From assembly GCF_003663945.1 (NCBI RefSeq), contig NZ_RCCH01000003.1:186001-250000 (forward strand): 64,000 nt of DNA. The letters are read 5' to 3'. Source of the DNA: Lacinutrix venerupis (GTDB lineage Bacteria > Bacteroidota > Bacteroidia > Flavobacteriales > Flavobacteriaceae). Each line of letters opens with the position of its first letter. The first letter of the stretch is position 1. This document shows positions 1-8,867 of this stretch, piece after piece. The notes below the pieces were generated by a model. The model had not been told where the DNA came from. It saw only the letters and a program-made list of their open reading frames with translations, and did not search any database. Made by a program: the position numbers and the translations under genes.

Positions 1-713
1 TCGAGTGTGTAATGTAATTCTAGACCTTTTTCTTTAGACTTAGCGGTATAAATTGTTGCTATAGTGTTTAATTCTTCTATTAAATTATAGCGTATTGGTA
101 ATATAGAAAAACGATTGGTTTCAATTTTAGAGATATCAATAATATCGCTAATCATTGTGTTTAATTTATCGTTTGTATTTTTTATAACTTTTAAATTATA
201 GCGTTGGCTTTGTTCTAGATTTGTGTTTTCTAAAAGTCTTGTAAAACCATTTATAGTGCTAATAGGCATTTTAATTTCATGACTAAAATTTGCTATAAAT
301 GTATTTTTGAAAGTTTCTTTTTCTTGAAGAATTGTATTGTTATAGTCTAGTAGTTGCTTTTTAATTTCCGACACATTTTTTCTTTGTGCCATTTTTTGAT
401 ATAAAGTATACTGCTTTGTAAGGTCTTGAAATACGAAGATAGAGTGTTCTTTTTCTATATTTGTATGTAAAATAGCATCTAAAGTATAATTTTTGCCTTC
501 TATTTCTAGATTAATACAGTCAAAATTAAATGTATTTTCTTTTAGAGTTAATAAGTCTATTAAACTATAAAAAAAAGGATGTAAGTCTATAATTGATTTT
601 CCAATACAATTTTTAAACACATTAGTTTTCGCGTCTAAAATAATACCATCTTTACTTATTAGAAGGAGTTGGTTAGTAGTTTCTTTAAGTGGAAGTTGGT
701 AGTTTTCAAGCAT
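1..713 (-). CDS. Sensor histidine kinase, 3' part outside the window (partial)
   Basis: The frame is open from an ATG at 713 down to the window edge, giving at least 237 residues. The N-terminal ~110 residues look like a PAS-type sensing region. They are followed by a short helical linker and a HisKA domain with the H-box motif NFSHE, in which the phospho-acceptor is His145. The next upstream ATG (718-720) runs straight into a stop, which fixes the start at 713. The protein is a clear paralogue of the hybrid kinase encoded just upstream: both start MLE, both have HPFF near residue 45-55, and both have the catalytic His at residue 145. The ATPase domain and any receiver domain lie outside the window. 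It is probably the last known gene of the GTPase/kinase cluster. There is no membrane segment in the visible part, so it is probably cytoplasmic. Confidence 0.85.
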   Translation of the reverse strand, partial: MLENYQLPLKETTNQLLLISKDGIILDAKTNVFKNCIGKSIIDLHPFFYSLIDLLTLKENTFNFDCINLEIEGKNYTLDAILHTNIEKEHSIFVFQDLTKQYTLYQKMAQRKNVSEIKKQLLDYNNTILQEKETFKNTFIANFSHEIKMPISTINGFTRLLENTNLEQSQRYNLKVIKNTNDKLNTMISDIIDISKIETNRFSILPIRYNLIEELNTIATIYTAKSKEKGLELHYTL

Positions 714-787
714 TTTACATAGAGGCAAATTTTAATAGACTTAAAGATACATTTTTTTTCAATACCACTTAAAAAGTTATGTTTTGT

Positions 788-2308
788 TTATTTCAAATTT
801 TTAGAAATTATATCTAATAATTGCGATTCATTAAAAGGTTTTGTTAAAACATCGTTTATTCCCGCTTTTTTATAAAGACTTAAATCTTCTTTAAACACTT
901 TAGCTGTCATAGCAACAATAGGTACCTTTTTTTGATGACGTTCTGGAAGTTTTCTAATTTTTTTTGCAATTTCATCTCCTCTAAACTCTTTTAGTTTTAT
1001 ATCCATTAATACTAAATCAACCTCATTGTCGATGTTAGAAATTCTTGCAAGAACTTCATCTGGTTTAGTTGCAATATCTAAAAAGAATTGACCTTGAGAA
1101 GCCAGAATTTTTAATACAGAAAGTTGTGTAATTTCAGAGTCTTCTACTAATAAAATATTATATTTTTTAGAAGTAGTTAGTTGTGATTGTTTTTTCTTAT
1201 CCTTTTTAACTTTTAAAGAAGGTTTGGAAACAAAATTAATATTTGTTGAAAATGTAGACCCTTTTCCTGGTGTTGAAGAAACACTTATTTTACTTTTTGT
1301 ATGCTCTACTAAATGTTTTACAATAGCAAGACCTAAACCAGTTCCTTTAATAGAATCGTCTCCACTTACTTGCGAGAAACTCGTAAAAATTTCTTCTAAT
1401 TTTTCTTCTTCTATACCAATTCCTGTGTCTATTATTTCAAAATGAATACTTGCTTTTTGAGCTCTAATTTGATTTAAAGAAACATTAAAAGTAACACTCC
1501 CATTGGATGTAAATTTTATTGCGTTGTCTAATAAGTTTGTTAAAACTTGTCTTAGTCTTTTAGCATCACCTCCAATAATTTCAGGTAATTTTTCATCAAA
1601 ACTATGGAGAAATTTTAAACCTTTATGTTCTGCTTTAAGTTTGTAATTAAATTTAATTTCATTAAGTAAATCAAGAAGGTTAAAAGGTTCTATGGACAAC
1701 TCTAAATTTCCAGATTCAATTTTAGATATGTCAAGAATATCATCTATCATTTTTTTTAAAAAATTCGACGATGAGTGTAATATTTTAATATAATCCTTTT
1801 GTTGTAAGTCTAAATTTGTTTTGCTTAAAATATCTGTAAACGTTAATATTCCAGTTAAAGGATCGCGAAGTTCATGACTAAAATTTGCAATAAATCTATT
1901 TTTAAAAACTTCTTTTTCTTTTAAGTATATATTTTTAAGCTCTAAAATTTGAGAATTAATTACAGATTCATTTCTTACTTGCGCAGTAGATTGATAGTTT
2001 AGGTAGTGCGAAGTTAAATCATGAATTATTAATAAAGGATTTTTACCATCTTTAAAAGTTTGTAAAATGATATCGGCTGTAATATTTCTATTTTCTATTT
2101 CAAGATGAACACATGAAAATACAGTCTCATTATCTTCACTTATTAAAAGTGCACTAAAAGTTTCGAAAAAAGGATGGATATCTCCAATATATTTGTCTTT
2201 TAAATCTTGAAAGAGTGTATTATCAGATTCAACAACATTTCCATTAAAGTCTAAAATGGCATGTTGTAAAACAGGTTTGGTATATTTTTTCTTGTAATCT
2301 TCTAACAT
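788..2308 (-). CDS. Cytoplasmic hybrid sensor histidine kinase / response regulator
   Basis: The 506-aa protein has four parts. A PAS-like sensor covers residues 1-110 and a linker helix follows. HisKA carries the H-box NFSHELRDP with His145. HATPase_c has the N-box Asn262, DTGIG at 294-298 and GTGLGL at 322-327. A C-terminal receiver domain spans about 382-506, with acidic VED at 388-390, phospho-acceptor Asp436 in LVLMDIKL, Thr468 and Lys490. No transmembrane segment is visible, so it should sense a cytoplasmic cue or partner. It starts 20 nt after the stop of the Ras-like GTPase gene, which suggests cotranscription and a functional link. No separate output domain is fused, so the receiver may act in a phosphorelay or through protein contacts. 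Confidence 0.9.
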   Translation of the reverse strand: MLEDYKKKYTKPVLQHAILDFNGNVVESDNTLFQDLKDKYIGDIHPFFETFSALLISEDNETVFSCVHLEIENRNITADIILQTFKDGKNPLLIIHDLTSHYLNYQSTAQVRNESVINSQILELKNIYLKEKEVFKNRFIANFSHELRDPLTGILTFTDILSKTNLDLQQKDYIKILHSSSNFLKKMIDDILDISKIESGNLELSIEPFNLLDLLNEIKFNYKLKAEHKGLKFLHSFDEKLPEIIGGDAKRLRQVLTNLLDNAIKFTSNGSVTFNVSLNQIRAQKASIHFEIIDTGIGIEEEKLEEIFTSFSQVSGDDSIKGTGLGLAIVKHLVEHTKSKISVSSTPGKGSTFSTNINFVSKPSLKVKKDKKKQSQLTTSKKYNILLVEDSEITQLSVLKILASQGQFFLDIATKPDEVLARISNIDNEVDLVLMDIKLKEFRGDEIAKKIRKLPERHQKKVPIVAMTAKVFKEDLSLYKKAGINDVLTKPFNESQLLDIISKNLK

Positions 2309-2328
2309 TATTTAGCTTTTTAGCTTTT

Positions 2329-2820
2329 TTAAATAAGCGCTTCAGCTAATTTAGAAAAAAGAAAATCAACTTTATGTCCTGTTTTGGCACTAACATATAA
2401 ATCTGTTAAACTGCCAAAATCATCGACGTTTTGTTTTAAATATGTTTTTGTAACAAGATCTTCTTTATTTCCAACAACAGTAATTGGTGTGTTTTTTTGT
2501 TTCTCTTTAAGGAATTCTAATTCGCTTTCTAAGTTTTTATAAGTAGCAGGTCTACTAACATCGTAAACATAAATAAATGCGTGTGTTCCTATAAGGTAAG
2601 ATAGCCTAGTGTTGCTAATGTCATCATTTCCTTCTAAATCCCACAAGACTAAAGATACATCTGTGCCTTTTTCTGGAATAGATACATTTTTTTTAAATAT
2701 GTGTACACCAATGGTTACTTTATAGTCTTCGGAAAATGTGTTTTCTACAAATCGTCGAATTAATGAAGATTTACCAACACCAAAATGACCTAATAAAACT
2801 ATTTTTTTTGAGATTTTCAT
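2329..2820 (-). CDS. Ras/Rab-like small GTPase
   Basis: At 163 aa this is a free-standing G domain of Ras-superfamily size. The motifs are: P-loop GHFGVGKSS at 11-19; switch-I Thr36 in KVTIGV; a DxxG motif as WDLEGND with Asp61 and Gly64; NKED at 118-121; and SAK at 144-146. The residue after DxxG is Asn65, where Ras carries the catalytic Gln61, so unassisted hydrolysis may be slow. There is no signal peptide, membrane segment or C-terminal lipidation cysteine. Prokaryotic relatives such as MglA work with roadblock-domain regulators. The gene just upstream encodes a protein with a roadblock/longin-like stretch and the gene just downstream a hybrid kinase, so a GTPase-controlled signalling switch is a reasonable inference. 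Confidence 0.88.
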   Translation of the reverse strand: MKISKKIVLLGHFGVGKSSLIRRFVENTFSEDYKVTIGVHIFKKNVSIPEKGTDVSLVLWDLEGNDDISNTRLSYLIGTHAFIYVYDVSRPATYKNLESELEFLKEKQKNTPITVVGNKEDLVTKTYLKQNVDDFGSLTDLYVSAKTGHKVDFLFSKLAEALI

Positions 2821-2912
2821 TTATAAACTAAAATCTTGATTTTTTATTGAAAAAGAATAATAACTATATATATATGCGAATGTAAGCAAATTGTATGTTC
2901 TATAATAATCTT

Positions 2913-3731
2913 TTATAAAACATTGTTTTTAAAGTACTGTTCTAATTTTTTAGTAAAGGACTTTGTGTCTTTTATATCATATTCATTAATATAGTTTTTA
3001 GCAAAATCTAACAATTTGTCTTCTAACTTGCTTTTGTACATTACATTATACGGCCCAGAAATAATTACAGCGATGTAGTAGGAAGAGAAGTTTTGTAAAT
3101 GAATATGAAAATTATCGTATTCTATATAGCTTAATTCTTGGTTTTCTTTTTCGAAAGCATCTTCGGCAAAACTTTTAATAGCAGTTAACATTCCAGAAAC
3201 CATATCTTGGTCTATGGATTGTGTTTTAGAATATTCTGAAATTATTATTCCAGAACCTTTCTCTATTACCATTATTTGTTCTAAAATAGGTTGTGCTAAT
3301 TCTTGTAAAATTAAGTCTGCTTCGCTAACACCGCTTCTTTTAGACTTAAATTTACGTTTTAAACTTTCAAAAGAGAATGTGCTATTTACTTTAGAGTTAA
3401 TTTGTTCTGATAATATTTGCATTTCCTGTTGTATGTATTTTTTTATCATTTTTCCAATAATAGGAAACAATGCTTCTACAACAGCATCTTGAGAGTTTCT
3501 AATTTCAGACTTTAAAGTTTCTGTAATTGTTGGTCCTAATGTTTTAGGAATTTCTACTACAAAATCATTTAGTTTTTCGTCTATAATAGGATTTACACGC
3601 TCAGAAAGTTCATTTTGTTTGTTTACAATGTCTTCAACAATCTTAAGCTTTTCCTCTACTTTTTTTGCATACTCACGCTCATCTGTAAGTAAGATGTCTT
3701 TTAAAATACTAAGTCTTTCGTCTTGATTCAT
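2913..3731 (-). CDS. Coiled-coil protein with a roadblock/longin-like C-terminal region
   Basis: This 272-aa protein starts with about 130 residues of charged, helical, coiled-coil-like sequence. A compact alpha/beta region at about 140-255 follows, with a pattern often seen near prokaryotic small GTPases: a hydrophobic strand plus GSGIIIS, then DQDMVSGMLTAIKSF, then YIAVIISGP. I read it as a roadblock/longin-type fold, the class that binds and regulates small GTPases. That reading comes from pattern, not from a search. It sits 92 nt upstream of the Ras-like GTPase gene and 15 nt downstream of another coiled-coil gene on the same strand. There is no signal peptide or membrane segment. In other flavobacteria such proteins are sometimes labelled OmpA-related, but no OmpA domain is visible here. 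Confidence 0.7.
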   Translation of the reverse strand: MNQDERLSILKDILLTDEREYAKKVEEKLKIVEDIVNKQNELSERVNPIIDEKLNDFVVEIPKTLGPTITETLKSEIRNSQDAVVEALFPIIGKMIKKYIQQEMQILSEQINSKVNSTFSFESLKRKFKSKRSGVSEADLILQELAQPILEQIMVIEKGSGIIISEYSKTQSIDQDMVSGMLTAIKSFAEDAFEKENQELSYIEYDNFHIHLQNFSSYYIAVIISGPYNVMYKSKLEDKLLDFAKNYINEYDIKDTKSFTKKLEQYFKNNVL

Positions 3732-3746
3732 GGCGTGAGAATCAAA

Positions 3747-4091
3747 TTAGTTGCTTATTTTCTCGCCAAGTTTAATTAATAAGTCGCCTAAGAGTTTGCG
3801 ATCTAATTTTTTTTCTTCTAAAGCATCTGCCTTGTCTTCTAGCGAATTTTCTAATTCTGTTATTCTAATATTAATATCAGTACTTAAATTATCAATATTT
3901 TGAAGTAACTCTGTCTTAACTTCATCTACTAAGTTTTCGAGCTCTTTTTTCTTTTTAAGGATATCTTTTTTAACAGCTTCAAATTCATGGTTGTATTCAA
4001 CCATATTTTCACCAAAAATAAGCTGTTTAATTGCATCTATTTTTGAAGTAGGATCATTAGCATTAATTGCGCTATTATCGTTTTTTGCCAT
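3747..4091 (-). CDS. Small coiled-coil protein of the GTPase cluster
   Basis: The 114-aa hydrophilic protein is dominated by heptad-like Leu/Ile/Lys/Glu sequence from about residue 30 to 105, predicted as one long coiled coil. It has no enzymatic motif, signal peptide or membrane segment. It is the first gene of the cluster, ends 15 nt before the roadblock-like gene, and has a candidate -7 promoter element just upstream. An adaptor or scaffold for the GTPase module is an inference from position and shape only. I do not recognise a named family. Confidence 0.7.
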   Translation of the reverse strand: MAKNDNSAINANDPTSKIDAIKQLIFGENMVEYNHEFEAVKKDILKKKKELENLVDEVKTELLQNIDNLSTDINIRITELENSLEDKADALEEKKLDRKLLGDLLIKLGEKISN

Positions 4092-4124
4092 ATTATTTAG
4101 TTTAATAAACTATGGTAAAAATAG

Positions 4125-4132
4125 CAAAATTA
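4125..4132 (-). promoter_or_regulatory. Candidate -7 promoter element for the GTPase cluster
   Basis: Read on the minus strand the site is TAATTTTG, matching the Bacteroidota -7 consensus TAnnTTTG. It lies in the 56-nt gap between fbp and the coiled-coil gene, about 34 nt before that gene's ATG. No convincing -33 TTG is at the usual distance. The site suggests the signalling cluster can be transcribed separately from fbp. Confidence 0.35.
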
Positions 4133-4147
4133 ATTAAAACATAATCT

Positions 4148-5155
4148 TTATTTTGCTTTTTGCATAAACTCTTCTGCTTTTTCTACCATATTTTTACTTC
4201 CGCAAATAAACGGAACTCGTTGGTGCAGTTCTGTTGGTTCAATATCTAATATTCTATTAAAACCATCACTAGCTTTACCATTAGCTTGTTCTGCTAAAAA
4301 AGCCATTGGGTTACACTCGTACAATAAACGTAGTTTTCCAGCAGAGTTTTTGTCGCTTTTAGGGTATAAATATATACCGCCTTTTATCATGTTTCTATGG
4401 AAATCTGAAACTAAAGAACCAATGTACCTAGAGGTGTAAGGTCTATCTCCTTCTTCTTTTTGGCAATATTTTATATAATCTTTTACTCCTTGTGGAAAAT
4501 GCGTATAGTTACCTTCGTTTACAGAGTAGATGTTGCCATCTAATGGAAATTGCATGTTTGGGTGAGATAAATACAAAGTACCTAATGCTGGATTTAGTGT
4601 AAAACCATTTACACCATCTCCGGTAGTATAAACTAACATGGTCGAAGTACCGTAAACTACATAGCCAGCAGCAACTTGTTGACTTCCTTTTTGAAGAAAA
4701 TCTTCTAAAGTTACAGGAGTACCAACAGGTGTAACACGCCTATAAATTGAAAAAATAGTACCAACAGAAACATTTACGTCGATATTACTAGAGCCATCTA
4801 ATGGGTCTATTAAAACAACATATTTATTTTGGTTGTTTTCGTCTTGGCTATTTATTGAAATAAAATCGTCCTCTTCTTCACTAGCAATACCACAAACAAT
4901 ATTTCTATTTGTTAATGTTTGTATAAATTTTTCGTTTGCATAAACGTCTAATTTTTGTTGGTCTTCACCTTGAATATTAGTATCGCCAACAGCTCCAATT
5001 ATATCTACTAAACCGGCTTTATTTACTTCATGGTTTACTACTTTTGCAGCAAGCCTTATAGAATTTATTAATCTTGATAATTCTCCAGAAGTATATTTAA
5101 AAGACGACTGATTTTCAATAATAAATTCTCCTAACGTTTGGTTTTTTCTTGACAT
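4148..5155 (-). CDS. fbp: Class I fructose-1,6-bisphosphatase
   Basis: The enzyme hydrolyses fructose 1,6-bisphosphate to fructose 6-phosphate in gluconeogenesis, in the cytoplasm. At 335 aa it has normal family length. The metal-binding signature [10 protein letters not shown] is complete, SEEEDD provides further acidic metal ligands, and the substrate-binding C-terminal half has [13 protein letters not shown] and GGIYLYP. The start at 5155 gives the standard N-terminus [12 protein letters not shown]. Its 5' end faces a divergent acetyltransferase gene across about 120 nt. Confidence 0.96.
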   Translation of the reverse strand: MSRKNQTLGEFIIENQSSFKYTSGELSRLINSIRLAAKVVNHEVNKAGLVDIIGAVGDTNIQGEDQQKLDVYANEKFIQTLTNRNIVCGIASEEEDDFISINSQDENNQNKYVVLIDPLDGSSNIDVNVSVGTIFSIYRRVTPVGTPVTLEDFLQKGSQQVAAGYVVYGTSTMLVYTTGDGVNGFTLNPALGTLYLSHPNMQFPLDGNIYSVNEGNYTHFPQGVKDYIKYCQKEEGDRPYTSRYIGSLVSDFHRNMIKGGIYLYPKSDKNSAGKLRLLYECNPMAFLAEQANGKASDGFNRILDIEPTELHQRVPFICGSKNMVEKAEEFMQKAK

Positions 5156-5274
5156 GCTTTATAATTTTGGCTTTTGCAAATATCGGTTTTTTTAAGAAAC
5201 TACAACGTTATAGTAAAAGTAATTTAATAAGGTTATTTAACTTTAAACTATATTTGGTTTTCAATTCCTTTATT

Positions 5275-5754
5275 ATGAAGCATGCTATAAGACTAGCAAC
5301 TAAAAACGACATGAAAAGTGTCCATGATTTAATTTTAGAACTTGCTATATTTGAAAAAGAGCCCAATGCCGTAGAAGTAACAGTAAAAGATCTTGAAGAA
5401 GATGGTTATGGCAAACAGCCTAAATTTACATGTTTTGTTGCCGAAAAAAATAATGAAATTGTAGGTGCTGCGTTAGTTTATAAACGATATTCTACTTGGA
5501 AAGGAGAAGTACTTCATCTTGAAGATTTAATTGTAAAAGAAAGTATGAGAGGTAGTGGCTTAGGTTCTGCCTTATTAGATGAAGTTGTTAAACATGGAAG
5601 AACCATAGGTGTAAAACGCATTAGTTGGGAAGTTTTAGACTGGAATGAACCTGCAATTAAATTCTACCAGAAAAAAGGTGCTAATGTAATGAGAGATTGG
5701 GATGTTGTACAGTTAGACGAAAACGGAATTGAAAATTATTTAAATAATATATAG
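5275..5754 (+). CDS. GNAT N-acetyltransferase, SSAT/diamine acetyltransferase-like
   Basis: Starting at the ATG at 5275 the product is 159 aa, MKHAIRLATKNDM onward. A start at 5149 is possible in the same frame but would overlap the divergent fbp start and add a tail unlike any GNAT protein. The acetyl-CoA loop reads RGSGLGSALL, preceded by HLEDLIV and followed by DWNEPAIKFYQKKGA. These three segments match spermidine/spermine and thialysine acetyltransferases closely, so a polyamine or diamine-like substrate is likely. Its TAG stop shares the G with the GTG start of the aspartate kinase gene, so the two are translationally coupled. Confidence 0.85.
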   Translation: MKHAIRLATKNDMKSVHDLILELAIFEKEPNAVEVTVKDLEEDGYGKQPKFTCFVAEKNNEIVGAALVYKRYSTWKGEVLHLEDLIVKESMRGSGLGSALLDEVVKHGRTIGVKRISWEVLDWNEPAIKFYQKKGANVMRDWDVVQLDENGIENYLNNI

Positions 5755-7004
5755 TGCAAGTATTTAAATTTGGTGGAGCCTCTGTAAAAGATGCCAACGG
5801 CGTAAAAAACGTTGTTAAAGTATTAGAAAAAGTAGGATATAAAAACACTCTTATTGTAGTTTCTGCAATGGGAAAAACTACAAATGCTTTAGAGGTTGTA
5901 ATAGAGAAATATTTACAAGATAATAACAATTATAAGTCAGAGTTAGACCATGTAATAAACTATCATGAAGAGATTATGATAGATTTATTTTTAAATAAAC
6001 AACATCAAGTTTTTAATGTAATACATGATCTTTTTAACGAATTAATACAATTTTTTAAAAGTAATAAATCACCAAATTATAATTTTATATACGATCAAGT
6101 AATTGGTTATGGCGAGTTAGTTTCTACAACAATTATTAGTTTTTATTTAAATGAATTGCATCTTAAAAACACGTGGCTTGATGTTAGAAATTGTATTAAA
6201 ACAGATAGTTATTATAGACGAGCAAATGTAAATTGGGATATAACACAAAATAATATTATTAATAAAATAGATAAAGAAACATTATATATTACTCAAGGTT
6301 TTTTAGGTAGCGATAATAATAATTTTACAACAACTTTAGGGCGAGAAGGTAGTGACTATACAGCAGCAATATTTGGATATTGTTTAAACGCAGAAAGTGT
6401 AACAATATGGAAAGATGTTCCAGGAGTACTTAATGGAGACCCAAGACATTTTAAAAATACACAACTTCTAAATACCATTTCTTATACAGAGGCTATAGAG
6501 CTTGCGTTTTATGGTGCTTCTGTTATACATCCAAAAACATTACAACCATTACAAAGAAAAGAAATACCTTTACACGTAAAATCGTTTTTAAAACCAGAAA
6601 ATAAAGGTACTACAGTTAATAAATCTCAAGGAATAGAACCTAATATACCTTGTTTTATATTAAAACAGAAGCAGGTTTTACTTTCGCTTTCAACTTTAGA
6701 TTTTTCTTACATAGTCGAAGAAAATATTAGTGAAATTTTTAACCTCTTAGCTTTATATAAAATGAAAGTAGATGTTATCCAGAATTCCGCAATTAGTTTT
6801 TCGGTTTGTTTTGAAAACACATATAATAATTTAGAAAAATTGTTATTACATTTAAAAGCTAAATTTAAAGTAGAATGCTTTGAAAACGTTTCATTATATA
6901 CAATTAGACATTACGATGAAACATCAATTAAAAATTTAGAAAAAGATAAAACAGTGTTATTGAAGCAGTTATTTCAAAAAACTGTTCAAATTGTAACTCA
7001 ATAA
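5754..7004 (+). CDS. Aspartate kinase (GTG start)
   Basis: The enzyme phosphorylates L-aspartate as the first step to lysine, threonine and methionine. The 416-aa protein has KFGGASVKD at the N-terminus, the TLGREGSDYTA segment and WKDVPGVLNGDPR. The C-terminal ~120 residues look like a degenerate ACT regulatory region, somewhat short for the usual ACT pair, so feedback control may differ from the classical enzyme. It starts with GTG at 5754, overlapping the preceding stop by one base. It is monofunctional, with no homoserine dehydrogenase domain. Which aspartokinase isozyme it represents cannot be decided here. Confidence 0.9.
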   Translation: MQVFKFGGASVKDANGVKNVVKVLEKVGYKNTLIVVSAMGKTTNALEVVIEKYLQDNNNYKSELDHVINYHEEIMIDLFLNKQHQVFNVIHDLFNELIQFFKSNKSPNYNFIYDQVIGYGELVSTTIISFYLNELHLKNTWLDVRNCIKTDSYYRRANVNWDITQNNIINKIDKETLYITQGFLGSDNNNFTTTLGREGSDYTAAIFGYCLNAESVTIWKDVPGVLNGDPRHFKNTQLLNTISYTEAIELAFYGASVIHPKTLQPLQRKEIPLHVKSFLKPENKGTTVNKSQGIEPNIPCFILKQKQVLLSLSTLDFSYIVEENISEIFNLLALYKMKVDVIQNSAISFSVCFENTYNNLEKLLLHLKAKFKVECFENVSLYTIRHYDETSIKNLEKDKTVLLKQLFQKTVQIVTQ

Positions 7005-7047
7005 TCTATTGCTTACATTTGTAAGCTTAAAACTATTAAAACCAACA

Positions 7048-8862
7048 ATGTCTTTAGTATCTGCAAAAGAAGTTTCAAAAGCTATAAATCTCGACAAGTA
7101 CGGTGTATTTGGCACGTTTATAGGCTGGATATTAATGAAAGTTTTAAAAATTTCTACACTTAATAAAATTTACAACCGAAATAAGCATTTAAGCGAAATA
7201 AAGTTTTTAGATGCTATTTTAAATGAATTTCAAATTAAATTTGAAATACCTGAAGAAGATTTAAAGAGACTTCCTAAAGATGGTGCTTATATAACAGTTT
7301 CTAACCATCCATTAGGAGGTATAGATGGTATTTTATTATTAAAATTAATGCTTGAAGAACGTGAAGATTTTAAAATAATTGCTAACTTTCTTTTGCATCG
7401 TATTGAGCCAATGAAGCCATATATAATGCCTGTTAATCCGTTTGAAGATCGTAAAGACATAAAGTCAAGTCTTGCTGGTTTTAAAAATGCAATTAAACAT
7501 TTAAGAGATGGGCATCCACTTGGTCTATTTCCTGCAGGAGAAGTTTCTACTTACAAAGATGGAAAGTTAATGGTAGATAAACCTTGGGAAGAAGCAGCTA
7601 TGAAATTAGCCCAGAAAGCCAATGTGCCTATTGTTCCTATATATTTTCATGCAAAAAATAGTAAGTTATTTTATAAGCTATCTAAAATAAGTGACATTTT
7701 TAGAACAGCAAAACTCCCTTCAGAATTACTAACACAAAAAAATAGAATAATTAAAGTTCGTGTTGGTAAACCTATTTCTGTAACATCTCAAGAGGAGCAT
7801 AAAACTTTAAAGGAATTTACAGATTTTATAAGACGTAAAACGTATATGTTATCTAATACCTTCGAACCAAAGGAGAAGATAATAAATACAATTTCTTCAA
7901 GTTTAAAAGGATATAAAATTCCTAAAAAAATAGTTACTCCCATAGCCTCGGAAATCATGATTAAGGAGGTTGAAAAACTTAAAAAAAGTGATAAGCGTTT
8001 ACTTGTTAGTAAAAATTACGAAGTTTATTTAGCTCCAGCTAAAGATATTCCAAATATTTTAAGAGAAATTGGTAGACTAAGAGAAATTACTTTTAGAGAA
8101 GTAGGAGAAGGAACTAACGAAGCTATAGATTTAGACCATTTCGACACCTATTACCACCATATGTTTTTATGGGATAATGAAGCTAACGTTTTAGTTGGAG
8201 CCTATAGAATGGGATTGGGTTCTAAAATATATAAGGCACATGGTATTGACGGTTTTTATCTTCAAGATTTATTTCGTTTTGAGCCAGAGTTACACAAAAT
8301 GATGAGTGAATCTATAGAGTTAGGTCGTGCATTTATAATTAAAGAATACCAGCAAAAACCTATGCCTTTATTTTTGCTTTGGAAAGGTATTGTACATACT
8401 ACGTTACGTTTCCCAGAGCATCAATTTTTAATTGGAGGTGTAAGTATAAGTAATCAATTTTCAAACTTCTCAAAATCTTTAATGATTGAGTTCATGAAAT
8501 CTCATTATTACGATCCATATGTGGCACAATATGTTCATCCTAAAAAAGAGTTTAAGGTAAAATTAAAAGATGCCGATAAAGATTTTGTTTTCGATGCAAC
8601 AGAGGCAGATTTGAATAAGTTTGATAAAATAATAGATGAAATTGAACCAGGAGCATTAAGGTTACCTGTGTTATTAAAAAAGTATATTAAACAAAATGCA
8701 AGGCTTGTAGCCTTTAATGTCGACCCATTATTTAATAATGCTGTAGATGGTTTAATGTATATTAAAATTGCAGATCTTCCAGAAAGTACAGTTAGACCTG
8801 TAATGGAAGAATTTCAAGCAGAGTTGGAAAGTAAATTTTCAGGAGCAAACCCTGAAGAATAG
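7048..8862 (+). CDS. olsF: OlsF-like bifunctional acyltransferase (ornithine/amino-acid lipid synthesis)
   Basis: From the ATG at 7048 the product is 604 aa; a TTG at 7009 is possible but adds only 13 residues. The N-terminal half is a lysophospholipid-acyltransferase (PlsC-like) domain, with the catalytic pair in NHPLGGIDG at about 86-94 and FPAGEVSTY further on. The C-terminal half, from about residue 310, is a GNAT/hemolysin-like N-acyltransferase with ELGRAFI. This domain order matches OlsF, described in Serratia and Flavobacterium johnsoniae, where one protein performs both the N-acylation of ornithine and the O-acylation of the lyso-lipid. The product would be a phosphorus-free membrane lipid made at the inner membrane. 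A glycine-lipid substrate is an alternative. Confidence 0.85.
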   Translation: MSLVSAKEVSKAINLDKYGVFGTFIGWILMKVLKISTLNKIYNRNKHLSEIKFLDAILNEFQIKFEIPEEDLKRLPKDGAYITVSNHPLGGIDGILLLKLMLEEREDFKIIANFLLHRIEPMKPYIMPVNPFEDRKDIKSSLAGFKNAIKHLRDGHPLGLFPAGEVSTYKDGKLMVDKPWEEAAMKLAQKANVPIVPIYFHAKNSKLFYKLSKISDIFRTAKLPSELLTQKNRIIKVRVGKPISVTSQEEHKTLKEFTDFIRRKTYMLSNTFEPKEKIINTISSSLKGYKIPKKIVTPIASEIMIKEVEKLKKSDKRLLVSKNYEVYLAPAKDIPNILREIGRLREITFREVGEGTNEAIDLDHFDTYYHHMFLWDNEANVLVGAYRMGLGSKIYKAHGIDGFYLQDLFRFEPELHKMMSESIELGRAFIIKEYQQKPMPLFLLWKGIVHTTLRFPEHQFLIGGVSISNQFSNFSKSLMIEFMKSHYYDPYVAQYVHPKKEFKVKLKDADKDFVFDATEADLNKFDKIIDEIEPGALRLPVLLKKYIKQNARLVAFNVDPLFNNAVDGLMYIKIADLPESTVRPVMEEFQAELESKFSGANPEE

Positions 8863-8867
8863 TCTTT

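Noticed and set aside
5149-5275. Longer start for the SSAT-like gene at 5149
   Set aside because: It would overlap the fbp start and add residues unlike GNAT proteins; the ATG at 5275 gives a normal N-terminus.
7009-7048. TTG start of olsF at 7009
   Set aside because: It adds only 13 hydrophobic residues and lies 4 nt after the kinase stop; the ATG at 7048 is preferred, though not proven.
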